DNA from: Pedococcus sp031456495 | Lineage (GTDB): Bacteria > Actinomycetota > Actinomycetes > Actinomycetales > Dermatophilaceae | Reading direction: 5' to 3' | Length of the DNA: 64,000 nt | Assembly (NCBI RefSeq): GCF_031456495.1 | Contig: NZ_JAVDUW010000003.1 | Span: forward strand, 186,001 to 250,000 | Part shown: piece by piece, positions 1 through 7,882 of the stretch | Layout of the letters: every line of letters begins with the position of its first letter | Position numbering within the stretch: position 1 is the first letter of the stretch | The notes under the pieces: model-generated | Seen by the model: the letters and a program-made list of their open reading frames with translations, nothing else | The model's database searches: none | What the model was told of the DNA's origin: nothing | Position numbers and translations under genes: made by a program

Positions 1-1
1 C

Positions 2-274
2 GCCGGCGCCGACGTCGTGGGAGTCGACTTCCGGGTGTCGCTCACCGACGCGATCGCCCGCCTCGGTGGGGCGTATGCCGTGCAGGGCAACCTCGACCCC
101 GCCCTCCTCTTCGCGCCCTGGGAGGCCCTCGAGGCCAAGGTGCGCGAGATCGTCGAGGAGGGCCGGGCGGCGCCGGGCCACATCTTCAACCTGGGCCACG
201 GCGTCCTGCCCGACACCGACCCCGACGTGCTGACCCGCGTCGTCGAGCTCGTCCACGAGGTCAGCGCGCGCTGA
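2..274 (+). CDS. hemE: Uroporphyrinogen decarboxylase, C-terminal part
   Basis: Last 90 residues of uroporphyrinogen III decarboxylase, the cytoplasmic enzyme that removes four acetate carboxyl groups to give coproporphyrinogen III. The gene enters from the left edge, so the start and about three quarters of the protein are missing. The tail motif NLGHGVLPDTDPDVL followed by a short helix is the conserved end of the family. The next same-strand genes, hemY and hemQ, continue the coproporphyrin-dependent heme route, with one opposite-strand gene in between. Assignment is secure despite the truncation. Confidence 0.93.
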   Translation, partial: AGADVVGVDFRVSLTDAIARLGGAYAVQGNLDPALLFAPWEALEAKVREIVEEGRAAPGHIFNLGHGVLPDTDPDVLTRVVELVHEVSAR

Positions 275-283
275 CCCGCGTCC

Positions 284-1306
284 TCACTGCGGCAGCGCGG
301 CAGGCGGCGCTGCGAGCGGCCGGCGCCGGCGCAGCCAGAGGAGCACCGGCAGGCCGACGAGGGCCAGCAGCACCGCGAACGGCAGCACCGCGCCCACGAC
401 GGTGAGGGCCACCGTCGCCGAGCCGGTGAAGGCGTCCCACCCGCCGCGCAGGCCCGCCAGGAAGCCGGTGTCGGCCTTCTTCGGCTGCACGACCTCGGGC
501 TGGGTGGTGAGGCTGACCTGGACCGGGGACATCGCGACGCTGTCCTTGAGCGAGGCGAGCTGGGCCTCGAGCGCCTCGAGGTCGGACTGGCGTCGGGTGA
601 GCTCGGCCTCGAGGGCGACCACCTGGTCCAGCCCCTTGGCCTGGTCGAGGAACGCCCGGACCCGGGCCACGCTGACGCGCATCGTCTCCAGGCGGGACTG
701 GGTGTCGACGATCTGCGAGCCGACGTCCTCGCTGGCGGTCGTCGAGCGCAGGACCGTGCCGACGGAGGCGAGGTCGGCCACGACGGCGTCGAGCCTGGCG
801 CTCGGCACGGAGATGGTGATCTCGCCGTAGGTGGTGGCGCTGACCTTCGAGCGCTCGGCCAGCGGTGCGGTGCCGTCGGTCGTGCCGATGTTCTCGGACA
901 GGATGATCCCGTCGGAGGCCGCCGCCGTGGCGCGCACCCGTGCCACCGCCGCGGAGATGTTCTTCACCTCCAGGGCGACGCTCGCGCGACGGGCGAGCTG
1001 CTGCTGCGCGGCCCGCAGGCTCGCGGGGGAGACCTGCTGGGCCGCGGAGCCCGACGCCCCCGACGACTTGACGCCGGACGAAGGCTGCGCGGGGGAGCCC
1101 GCGCGGGAGCCGGAGGACCCGGACGAGCCCGAGGACCCGTCGGCGAGGGACCTCTCCCCGCTCGCGGCACCGGCGGAGTCGGAGCGGACCGAGCCGCTGG
1201 AGCTGTCGCTGCCCCCGCCCGCGCACCCGGCGAGGACGAGGACGGCGACGGCGGCAGTGAGCGCGGCCGTGACGCGGACGGTGGGACGGTGTGTCGGGAC
1301 TGGCAT
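284..1306 (-). CDS. DUF4349 membrane-anchored lipoprotein
   Basis: A 340-residue exported protein of unknown function. It opens with a signal sequence ending in the lipobox LAGC (about residues 25-28), then a Ser/Gly-rich low-complexity linker to about residue 90, a DUF4349 domain, a coiled coil (about 210-250, Glu/Leu/Arg rich) and one C-terminal transmembrane helix followed by a run of arginines. Lipid anchor plus C-terminal helix suggest that both ends are held at the membrane with the coiled coil outside. It sits back to back with hemY and converges on hemE. No activity can be assigned from sequence. Confidence 0.85.
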   Translation of the reverse strand: MPVPTHRPTVRVTAALTAAVAVLVLAGCAGGGSDSSSGSVRSDSAGAASGERSLADGSSGSSGSSGSRAGSPAQPSSGVKSSGASGSAAQQVSPASLRAAQQQLARRASVALEVKNISAAVARVRATAAASDGIILSENIGTTDGTAPLAERSKVSATTYGEITISVPSARLDAVVADLASVGTVLRSTTASEDVGSQIVDTQSRLETMRVSVARVRAFLDQAKGLDQVVALEAELTRRQSDLEALEAQLASLKDSVAMSPVQVSLTTQPEVVQPKKADTGFLAGLRGGWDAFTGSATVALTVVGAVLPFAVLLALVGLPVLLWLRRRRPLAAPPAALPQ

Positions 1307-1364
1307 GACGACCCCCTACGGGTGAGCGGCGGAACCTGCTGACACCGGTGCGACTGGCGCTGGA

Positions 1365-1405
1365 ACCGTGACGTTCCCAGCCCGCGGTATCGGAACAGTC
1401 ACGGT
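1365..1405. promoter_or_regulatory. Inverted repeat between divergent genes
   Basis: ACCGTGAC and GTCACGGT form a perfect 8-bp inverted repeat separated by 25 bases, and GGAAC/GTTCC is nested beside the left arm. It lies between the starts of the DUF4349 gene and hemY, so it may be an operator for one or both. No protein partner can be named. Confidence 0.35.
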
Positions 1406-1416
1406 CTTGACAGCAT

Positions 1417-2922
1417 GTGGACATGCTTCGGTCACGAGTCGTCGTCATCGGTGGCGGGATCTCCGGGCTTGCCTGCGCCTGGGCCCTGACGCGTGCGGAT
1501 GCCACCGTGTCGGTGACCGTCCTCGACGCCAGTGACCGCCCGGGCGGCAAGCTGCGCCGCGAGCCGGTCGCCGGGGTCGCCCTGGACGTGGGGGCGGAGT
1601 CGGTGCTCGCCCGGCGTCCCGAGGCGGTGGCCCTGATGGACGAGGTCGGACTGGCCGACCACCGGGTCCACCCCGCGACGACGTCGGCCTCCATCTGGTC
1701 GCGCGGTGAGCTCCAGCCCATGCCGAAGGGCACGCTCATGGGCATCCCGTCGACCCCTGCGTCGGCTGCCGGCATCCTCAGCCCGGCCGAGGTCGCCCGC
1801 CTCGCGGACGAGCAGCCGTGGACCGGTGGCGACTTCGACGACGTGTCCGTGGGCGACTACGTCGCGGCCCGCCTCGGTGACGCCGTGGTGGACCGGCTGG
1901 TGGAGCCCCTCCTCGGCGGCGTGTACGCCGGGCAGGCCCGGTCGCTGTCGCTGCGGGCGTGCCTGCCCCAGGTGTTCGAGGCCGCCCGGCGCGGTGGCTC
2001 GCTGCTGGAGGAGGCCGCGGCCGCCGCGGCGCGGGCGGCCGAGGCGAACGAGGCGGCGGTGACCGCCTCCGCCTCATCGGGCTCGGCGCCGGTCCCGGGG
2101 ACCGGCTCGGCGCCCACCCCCGTCTTCGCCGGGCTGGAGGGAGGGATCGGCCACCTGGCCGAGGTCCTCACCGAGCAGCTGCGCGCCGAGGGCGTGGAGG
2201 TCCGCAGCGAGACCATCGCCCGCGAGGTGGCGCCGCGGCCGGAGTCCGAGGGGGGTGGCTGGACGGTCGTCGTGGGACCGCGCACGGCGCCCGAGCGCCT
2301 CGTCGCCGACGCCGTCGTGCTCGCCACGCCGGCCGTGGCCACGAGCCGCCTGCTCACGGCCCACGCCCCGGCCGCTGCCCGCGAGCTCGGCGACATCCCC
2401 TACGCCTCGATGGCCATCGTGACGCTGGCCATCGGCGTGGACGACGCGCAGGACGCCGCGCGCCACCTGCCCGGCTCGGGCTTCCTCGTCCCGGCCACCG
2501 AGGGCCGCACCATCAAGGCGAGCACGTTCACGTCCTCGAAGTGGGGGTGGGTGGCGCAGGCCGCCGACGACCTGGTCTTCCTGCGCGCCTCCGTCGGCAG
2601 GTACGGCGAGACGAGCGACCTGCAGCGGCCCGACAACGAGCTCGAGGCCCTGGCCGTGGCCGAGGTCAGCGAGGCGCTGGGGCACCCGCTGTCGCGGCTG
2701 GTCGACGCGCACGTCCAGCGGTGGGGCGGGGCCCTGCCGCAGTACACCGTCGGTCACGTCGACCGCGTCGCCCGCATCCGGGCGGGCGTCGCGTCCCTGC
2801 CGGGGCTGGAGGTGGCCGGCGCGGCATACGACGGGGTGGGCATCCCCGCGTGCGTGGCGAGCGGTCGGGCGGCGGCCGAGGCGGTCCTGACCCACCTGCG
2901 GACCCGCGCCGAGCAGGGGTGA
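1417..2922 (+). CDS. hemY: Coproporphyrinogen III oxidase (HemY family)
   Basis: FAD-dependent oxidase of the HemY/CgoX family. In actinobacteria and firmicutes it oxidises coproporphyrinogen III to coproporphyrin III, a membrane-associated step. The Rossmann dinucleotide-binding motif VVVIGGGISGLACA begins at residue 8, a family GxxxxPKG-type segment follows near residue 105, and the C-terminal FAD motif (VEVAG-AYDGVGIP) is present near residue 470. The 501-residue length is typical. A GTG start is used here; an ATG two codons later is equally possible. hemQ follows after 10 bases, so the two are probably co-transcribed, although hemQ also shows its own -10-like box. Confidence 0.93.
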   Translation: MDMLRSRVVVIGGGISGLACAWALTRADATVSVTVLDASDRPGGKLRREPVAGVALDVGAESVLARRPEAVALMDEVGLADHRVHPATTSASIWSRGELQPMPKGTLMGIPSTPASAAGILSPAEVARLADEQPWTGGDFDDVSVGDYVAARLGDAVVDRLVEPLLGGVYAGQARSLSLRACLPQVFEAARRGGSLLEEAAAAAARAAEANEAAVTASASSGSAPVPGTGSAPTPVFAGLEGGIGHLAEVLTEQLRAEGVEVRSETIAREVAPRPESEGGGWTVVVGPRTAPERLVADAVVLATPAVATSRLLTAHAPAAARELGDIPYASMAIVTLAIGVDDAQDAARHLPGSGFLVPATEGRTIKASTFTSSKWGWVAQAADDLVFLRASVGRYGETSDLQRPDNELEALAVAEVSEALGHPLSRLVDAHVQRWGGALPQYTVGHVDRVARIRAGVASLPGLEVAGAAYDGVGIPACVASGRAAAEAVLTHLRTRAEQG

Positions 2923-2932
2923 CAATGGCTGC

Positions 2933-3634
2933 ATGAGCAGCAAGCCCTCCCCGTCCCGCATCCGTGAGATCAACGACTCGATCCGGTATGCCATGTGGTC
3001 CGTCTTCTCGGTGACCGCACCGCTGGGCGAGAACCGCGACGTGGTCGCCAAGGAGGTCGAGGAGCTGTTCGCCTCGCTCGAGGAGACCGGCGTGGTCGTC
3101 CGCGGCGTGTACGAGCTGGGCGGCATGCGCGCCGACGCCGACTTCATGGTGTGGTGGCACGCCGAGCGCATGGAGGACCTGCAGGCGGCCTACCGCGCCC
3201 TGCTGCGCACCGAGCTCGGGCGGCAGCTCGAGAGCACCTGGTCCGCGGCCGCGCTGCACCGCCCGGCGGAGTTCAACAAGAGCCACATCCCGGCGTTCCT
3301 GGCCGACGAGCACCCCAAGGAGTGGATCTGCGTCTACCCGTTCGTGCGGTCCTACGAGTGGTACCTGCTCGACGACAAGGAGCGCCGCGACATGCTGCGC
3401 GAGCACGGGCAGATGGCGCGGGAGTACCCCGACGTCCGGGCCAACACCATCGCCTCGTTCGCCCTGAACGACTACGAGTGGGTGCTGGCGTTCGAGGCCG
3501 ACGAGCTGCACCGCATCGTCGACCTCATGCGTGAGCTGCGGGCCTCCCGCGCTCGGATGCACGTCCGCGAGGAGATCCCCTTCCACACCGGTCGCCGGGT
3601 CGAGGTGGCCGACCTGGTCGCGTCGCTGCGCTGA
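2933..3634 (+). CDS. hemQ: Coproheme decarboxylase HemQ
   Basis: Chlorite-dismutase-fold enzyme that decarboxylates coproheme III to heme b, the last step of the coproporphyrin pathway. The 233-residue protein carries the actinobacterial signature YPFVRSYEWYLL around residue 137, which holds the catalytic tyrosine, and the REHGQMAREYP segment with the proximal heme-ligand histidine. GACAAT lies six bases before the ATG, fitting a leaderless promoter inside the hemY tail. The stop overlaps the next start by one base. Its presence tells that this organism makes heme through coproheme rather than protoporphyrin. Confidence 0.95.
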   Translation: MSSKPSPSRIREINDSIRYAMWSVFSVTAPLGENRDVVAKEVEELFASLEETGVVVRGVYELGGMRADADFMVWWHAERMEDLQAAYRALLRTELGRQLESTWSAAALHRPAEFNKSHIPAFLADEHPKEWICVYPFVRSYEWYLLDDKERRDMLREHGQMAREYPDVRANTIASFALNDYEWVLAFEADELHRIVDLMRELRASRARMHVREEIPFHTGRRVEVADLVASLR

Positions 3635-4590
3635 TGTCGTTCCCGGTGGCCGACCTGCTCACGCGGTGGGTCGTGTCGCCGTTCGGGACGGCGCTCGCCG
3701 TCGCGCTGGCCGTGGGCTACGCCATCGCCCTGCGCGCGGGCCGGTCCCGCGGCCACCGGGTGGGCGTGCTGCGCACCCTGGCGTTCCTGGGCCTCGGGGT
3801 CGGCTCGCTGGTCCTCGCGACCGACGGCGGCCTTGCCGCCGATCGTGGGCATTCGTTCGTCGCCGCGGCGGCCCAGTCGGCCGTGCTCGCCGCGATCACG
3901 CCGGTCGGCCTCGCGCTGGGTGACCCGGTGGGGGTGGCGCGGCGTGCGCTGGGCGGGGGAGTGCAGCGGCTCGACCGGGTGCTGTCCGGCCGCGTGGCGC
4001 GCGTGGTGATGTTCCCGCTGCTGGCCTCGGTCGTCGCGACCGCGGTGCACCTGCTGCTGTTCGTCACCCCGTGGCTGGCCGACAGCCTGCGTGACGGCTG
4101 GCTCCGCGAGGCGACGTATGCCGTGCTGCTCGGCACGGGGGTCCTGTTCACCCTGCCGCTGCTCGCCGACGAGCTGGTGCCCGAGTGGTGCACGGCCGGC
4201 GTGCGGGTGCTGATCGGCTTCGCCGACGGCCTGTTCGACGCCGTGCCCGGCGTGGTCGTGATGGCCTCGCCCGCCCTCCTCGGGGCGCCGGTGGCGGCCT
4301 ACCTCGCGGCGCCGGACCCGCTGTGGCAGCAACGGCTCGGCGGGGGCGCCATGTTCGGCATCGCCGAGGCGGTCGGGCTGCCGCTGCTCGCGGCCACGGT
4401 CCTGGCCTGGGTCCGCGCCGACGCCAAGGAGGCAGCCGCCGTCGACGCCCGCCTGGACGCCGAACGGGCCGAGAGAACGGCAGAGGTGGCCGAGACCGCA
4501 GGACGCGAGACGCCGGTCGCCGAGCCCCTGCTCGACCGCCCGTGGTGGGAGACCGACCCCCGGTTCGCGCACCGGCGCCCCCACCCCTGA
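3634..4590 (+). CDS. CtaG-like cytochrome c oxidase assembly membrane protein
   Basis: Polytopic protein of 318 residues resembling the caa3-type CtaG family linked to cytochrome oxidase assembly. About seven hydrophobic helices fill residues 15-265, with the family-like patterns AITPVGLALGDP and LLLFVTPWLADSL in the loops. The C-terminal 50 residues are charged and cytoplasmic. It is shorter than actinobacterial CopD-CtaG fusions and has no copper-binding His/Met cluster that I can see. The one-base overlap with hemQ suggests translational coupling, joining heme production to heme-copper oxidase assembly. The family call is fair; the specific role is inferred. Confidence 0.75.
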   Translation: MSFPVADLLTRWVVSPFGTALAVALAVGYAIALRAGRSRGHRVGVLRTLAFLGLGVGSLVLATDGGLAADRGHSFVAAAAQSAVLAAITPVGLALGDPVGVARRALGGGVQRLDRVLSGRVARVVMFPLLASVVATAVHLLLFVTPWLADSLRDGWLREATYAVLLGTGVLFTLPLLADELVPEWCTAGVRVLIGFADGLFDAVPGVVVMASPALLGAPVAAYLAAPDPLWQQRLGGGAMFGIAEAVGLPLLAATVLAWVRADAKEAAAVDARLDAERAERTAEVAETAGRETPVAEPLLDRPWWETDPRFAHRRPHP

Positions 4591-4638
4591 ACCGGGCCCA
4601 CCCCTGCGACCCCGCGCCGGCATGGGCACGATGGGCGC

Positions 4639-5079
4639 ATGACCTCCGCCCCTTCCCCTGACCTCGACCGCTTCGTGAGCGCCCAGGACGAGGGCGGGAC
4701 GTACTCCACGGCTCTCGCCGAGCTGCGCGCCGGCTCCAAGCGCAGCCACTGGATGTGGTTCGTCTTTCCCCAGGTCGCAGGACTGGGGTCGAGCCCGATG
4801 GCGCGCCAGTACGCGATCTCCGGCGTCGAGGAGGCCCGGGCCTACCTCGCGCACCCCGTCCTCGGCCCGCGGCTGCTGGACTGTGCGCAGGCCCTGCTCG
4901 ACCTGGGGGGCTCGGACCCGCAGGCCGTGCTGGGCGGGATCGACGCCGTGAAGCTGCGCTCGTCGATGACGCTCTTCGCGCACGCAGCCGAGCACGACGA
5001 GGACCGCGCGGTGTTCCGCGCGGTCCTGTCGCAGTACTACGGCGGCGAGGAGGACCCCGCCACGATCGTCCGGCTCTGA
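4639..5079 (+). CDS. DUF1810 family protein
   Basis: Small soluble protein of 146 residues in the DUF1810 family, whose function is unknown. The diagnostic segment SHWMWFVFPQ is at residues 35-44, followed by the family's YAI and LGPRLL motifs. CACGAT stands six bases before the ATG, a weak leaderless -10. It is followed by an inverted repeat that probably ends the transcript coming from hemY-hemQ-ctaG. Confidence 0.85.
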   Translation: MTSAPSPDLDRFVSAQDEGGTYSTALAELRAGSKRSHWMWFVFPQVAGLGSSPMARQYAISGVEEARAYLAHPVLGPRLLDCAQALLDLGGSDPQAVLGGIDAVKLRSSMTLFAHAAEHDEDRAVFRAVLSQYYGGEEDPATIVRL

Positions 5080-5098
5080 CTCGGGTCACGAGCCCGGT

Positions 5099-5122
5099 TG
5101 ACGGGCCCGGCCGGACCCGTCA
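5099..5122. terminator. Hairpin between convergent genes
   Basis: TGACGGG and CCCGTCA form a perfect 7-bp stem around a GC-rich ten-base loop. It lies between the ends of the DUF1810 gene and msrB and could stop transcription from both sides. No U-tract follows, as is usual in this GC-rich DNA. Confidence 0.5.
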
Positions 5123-5142
5123 GCGGTGGGTGCCGCTGCCTC

Positions 5143-5568
5143 TCAGGCGTCGGCCTTCGGGCGCAGCGTCAGGCTGATCGAGTTGATGCAGAACCGCTGG
5201 TCGGTCGGGGTGTCGTAGCCCTCGCCCTCGAAGACGTGCCCGAGGTGGCTGCCGCAGTTCGCGCAGCGGACCTCGACCCGCTTCATGCCGAGGGTGTTGT
5301 CCTCGATGTACTCGACCGTGTCACCGGCGAGCGGGGTGTAGAACGACGGCCAGCCGCAGTGGCTCTCGAACTTGGTGTCCGAGGTGAACAGCTCCGCGCC
5401 ACAGGCGCGACAGGCGTAGACGCCCTCGGTGGTCGTGTCGGTGTACTCGCCGACGAAGGGTCGCTCGGTGCCGGCGCGGCGCAGGACGTCGTACTCGGCG
5501 GGGCTGAGCTCGGCCCGCCACTGCTCGTCGGTCTTGCTCACGGCATACGTGCGGTCGGTGCTCTTCAT
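5143..5568 (-). CDS. msrB: Peptide-methionine (R)-S-oxide reductase MsrB
   Basis: Cytoplasmic repair enzyme reducing methionine-R-sulfoxide in proteins. The two zinc-binding CxxC pairs (CRAC and CANC) and the catalytic cysteine in RFCINS near residue 125 are all present, as is the substrate motif HCGWPSF. Length 141 residues is normal. The chosen ATG is preceded by a GTG two codons upstream that is also possible; upstream extension would add Arg-rich residues unlike the family. It is divergent from ligD. Confidence 0.94.
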   Translation of the reverse strand: MKSTDRTYAVSKTDEQWRAELSPAEYDVLRRAGTERPFVGEYTDTTTEGVYACRACGAELFTSDTKFESHCGWPSFYTPLAGDTVEYIEDNTLGMKRVEVRCANCGSHLGHVFEGEGYDTPTDQRFCINSISLTLRPKADA

Positions 5569-5629
5569 GCTCACGGTTCGTGGCCCTCTCGTGTCTCGGA
5601 TGGGTGGGCGACAGGTGCAACGCCACACA

Positions 5630-5692
5630 CCCCGGAAATGGTCCCGGACCCCCGGAAATGGTCCGGGGCCGTCGGACCCCCCGGGCTAGGCT
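5630..5692 (+). promoter_or_regulatory. Repeat-containing ligD promoter region
   Basis: Two exact copies of CCCCGGAAATGGTCC (first bases at 5630 and 5650) lie with a 20-bp period upstream of ligD. A TAGGCT box at 5687 ends six bases before the ligD ATG, the geometry of a leaderless actinobacterial promoter. The repeats could be a regulator site; AAATGG is AT-rich for this genome. Confidence 0.4.
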
Positions 5693-5698
5693 CGGCCC

Positions 5699-7882
5699 AT
5701 GGCGGCGGCGAAGGCGACCGAGATCGAGGTGCCCGGGGGCCCGGACGGCGGACGGACGGTGCGGATCTCGAGCCCCGACCGGCTCATCTGGCCCGACGAC
5801 GACGCGACCCCCGGGGGGATCACCAAGCTCGCGCTGGCGCAGTACGCAGTCGACGTCTCCGAGGGGCTGATGCGCGCGCTGGGCCACCGCCCGGTGACCC
5901 TGCAGCGGTTCCCCGAGGGCATCGCCGGTGAGGAGTTCTGGACGAAGAACCCGCCCAAGGGCATGCCGGACTTCATCGAGCCGGTGATGTGCACCTACCC
6001 CAGCGGTCGCAGGCACCTGCAGGTCGTCGTCGACGAGCCGGCCGCGGCGGTCTGGGCCGTGCAGATGAACACCGTGACGTTCCACCCCTGGCCGGTCCGC
6101 ACCGATGACGTCGACCGACCCGACGAGCTGCGGATCGACCTGGACCCGCAGCCCGGCCGCGACTTCCGCGACGCGGTCGAGGCGGCCTACGCGCTCAAGG
6201 ACGTGCTGGCCGAGATCGGCCTCACCGGCTGGCCCAAGACGTCGGGCAACCGCGGGGTCCACGTCTTCGTGCGGGTGGCGCCCACGCACGAGTTCCTCGA
6301 CGTCCGGCACGGCGTCATCGGCATCGCCCGCGAGCTCGAGCGCCGGCTGCCCGACCTCGTGACCACCTCGTGGTGGAAGGAGGAGCGCGGCGAGCGGGTG
6401 TTCGTCGACTTCAACCAGGCCTGCCGCGACCGCACGATCGCCTCGGCCTACAGCCCGCGCCCGCTCCCCGGCGCCCCCGTGAGCATGCCCGTCACCTGGG
6501 AGGCCCTGCGCGACGTCGACCCGGCGGACTTCACCGTGCTGACCGTCCCGGGCATCCTCGCCGCCGACGGTGACGCCTGGACGGGGATGGACGACGCGGT
6601 CGGCGACGTCTCCGCAGCGATCGCCCTGTGGGACCGCGACGTGCAGGAGCGGGGGCTCGGGGAGCTCAACTTCCCGCCGGACTACCCCAAGATGCCGGGG
6701 GAGCCGCCGCGGGTGCAGCCGAGCAAGCGGCGCAAGGACAAGGGCGACGAGGAGTACATGGGGCCCAAGGCCGACCGCGACGCCGACCTCAGGGCGCTCT
6801 GGGGCCCGGTCGTGCCGCCGGTGCCGCCGATGCTGGCCAAGCCGGTCAAGGCGATCCCGCGCGACGGCGGCTACCTCTTCGAGCCCAAGTGGGACGGCTT
6901 CCGGTCGATCATCTTCCGGTCCGGCGACACGGTCGAGATCGGCAGCCGCAACGAGAAGCCCATGACGCGGTACTTCCCCGAGGTCGTCGAGGCGGTCCTG
7001 CAGAGCTTCCCCGACAGGGCCGTCATCGACGGCGAGATCGTCCTCGTCAGCCCGGAGAGCGGCGACCGGCTCGACTTCGACGCCCTGCAGCAGCGCATCC
7101 ACCCCGCGGCCAGCCGGGTCAAGCGGCTCGCGGCCGAGACGCCGGCGAGCTTCGTGGCGTTCGACCTGCTGGCGCTCGGGGACGAGGACTACACGGGCCG
7201 GCCGTTCGCCGAGCGGCGCGAGGCCCTCGAGAAGGCGCTCGCCGGCGCCACCCCGCCGATCCACCTGACCAGGGCGACGGACGACCCCGACGTCGCCCAG
7301 GAGTGGTTCCACCAGTTCGAGGGGGCCGGGCTCGACGGGGTCATCGCCAAGCCGCTGGACGTCGCCTACGTGCCGGACAAGCGGCTCATGCTCAAGATCA
7401 AGCACGAGCGCACCGCAGACTGCGTCGTCGCCGGCTACCGCACCCACAAGAGCGGCCCGGACGCGATCGGCTCGCTGCTGCTGGGCCTGTACTCCGGGGA
7501 CGGCACGCTGCACAGCGTCGGCGTGATCGGCGCCTTCCCCATGGCCCGGCGCCGGGAGCTGTTCGAGGAGCTGCAGCCGCTCGTCACCGACTTCGAGCAC
7601 CACCCCTGGGCATGGGCGCAGGAGGACATGGGCAGCCGCACGCCGACCAGCGGCGCGGGCAGCCGCTGGAACGCCGGCAAGGACCTGTCCTTCACCCCGC
7701 TGCGTCCCGAGCGCGTCGTCGAGGTGCGCTACGACCACATGGAGGGCAGCCGGTTCCGGCACACGGCACAGTTCTCCCGCTGGCGCCCCGACCGCGACCC
7801 CGAGTCGTGCACCTACGAGCAGCTCGAGGAGCCGGTGAGCTTCGACCTCGCCGACGTCCTCGGCGGGACGGAGAGGGCATGA
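5699..7882 (+). CDS. ligD: ATP-dependent DNA ligase LigD (polymerase-ligase fusion)
   Basis: Bacterial end-joining enzyme of 727 residues. The N-terminal half (about 20-300) is the archaeo-eukaryotic primase-like polymerase domain with its metal-binding acidic pair in RIDLDP (D147, D149). After a Lys-rich linker (about 335-365) comes the ligase domain with adenylation motif EPKWDGFR (nucleophile K397), then the IDGEIV and GVIAKP motifs and an OB-fold tail. The nuclease (3'-phosphoesterase) domain of mycobacterial LigD is absent. No Ku gene is in the window. The stop overlaps the next ATG, so the following hydrolase is coupled. The start is supported by a leaderless-type TAGGCT box. Confidence 0.93.
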   Translation: MAAAKATEIEVPGGPDGGRTVRISSPDRLIWPDDDATPGGITKLALAQYAVDVSEGLMRALGHRPVTLQRFPEGIAGEEFWTKNPPKGMPDFIEPVMCTYPSGRRHLQVVVDEPAAAVWAVQMNTVTFHPWPVRTDDVDRPDELRIDLDPQPGRDFRDAVEAAYALKDVLAEIGLTGWPKTSGNRGVHVFVRVAPTHEFLDVRHGVIGIARELERRLPDLVTTSWWKEERGERVFVDFNQACRDRTIASAYSPRPLPGAPVSMPVTWEALRDVDPADFTVLTVPGILAADGDAWTGMDDAVGDVSAAIALWDRDVQERGLGELNFPPDYPKMPGEPPRVQPSKRRKDKGDEEYMGPKADRDADLRALWGPVVPPVPPMLAKPVKAIPRDGGYLFEPKWDGFRSIIFRSGDTVEIGSRNEKPMTRYFPEVVEAVLQSFPDRAVIDGEIVLVSPESGDRLDFDALQQRIHPAASRVKRLAAETPASFVAFDLLALGDEDYTGRPFAERREALEKALAGATPPIHLTRATDDPDVAQEWFHQFEGAGLDGVIAKPLDVAYVPDKRLMLKIKHERTADCVVAGYRTHKSGPDAIGSLLLGLYSGDGTLHSVGVIGAFPMARRRELFEELQPLVTDFEHHPWAWAQEDMGSRTPTSGAGSRWNAGKDLSFTPLRPERVVEVRYDHMEGSRFRHTAQFSRWRPDRDPESCTYEQLEEPVSFDLADVLGGTERA

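Noticed and set aside
1407..1412. TTGACA just before hemY as a -35 box
   Set aside because: A matching -10 would fall inside hemY after its FAD motif begins, so it cannot drive a full-length message.
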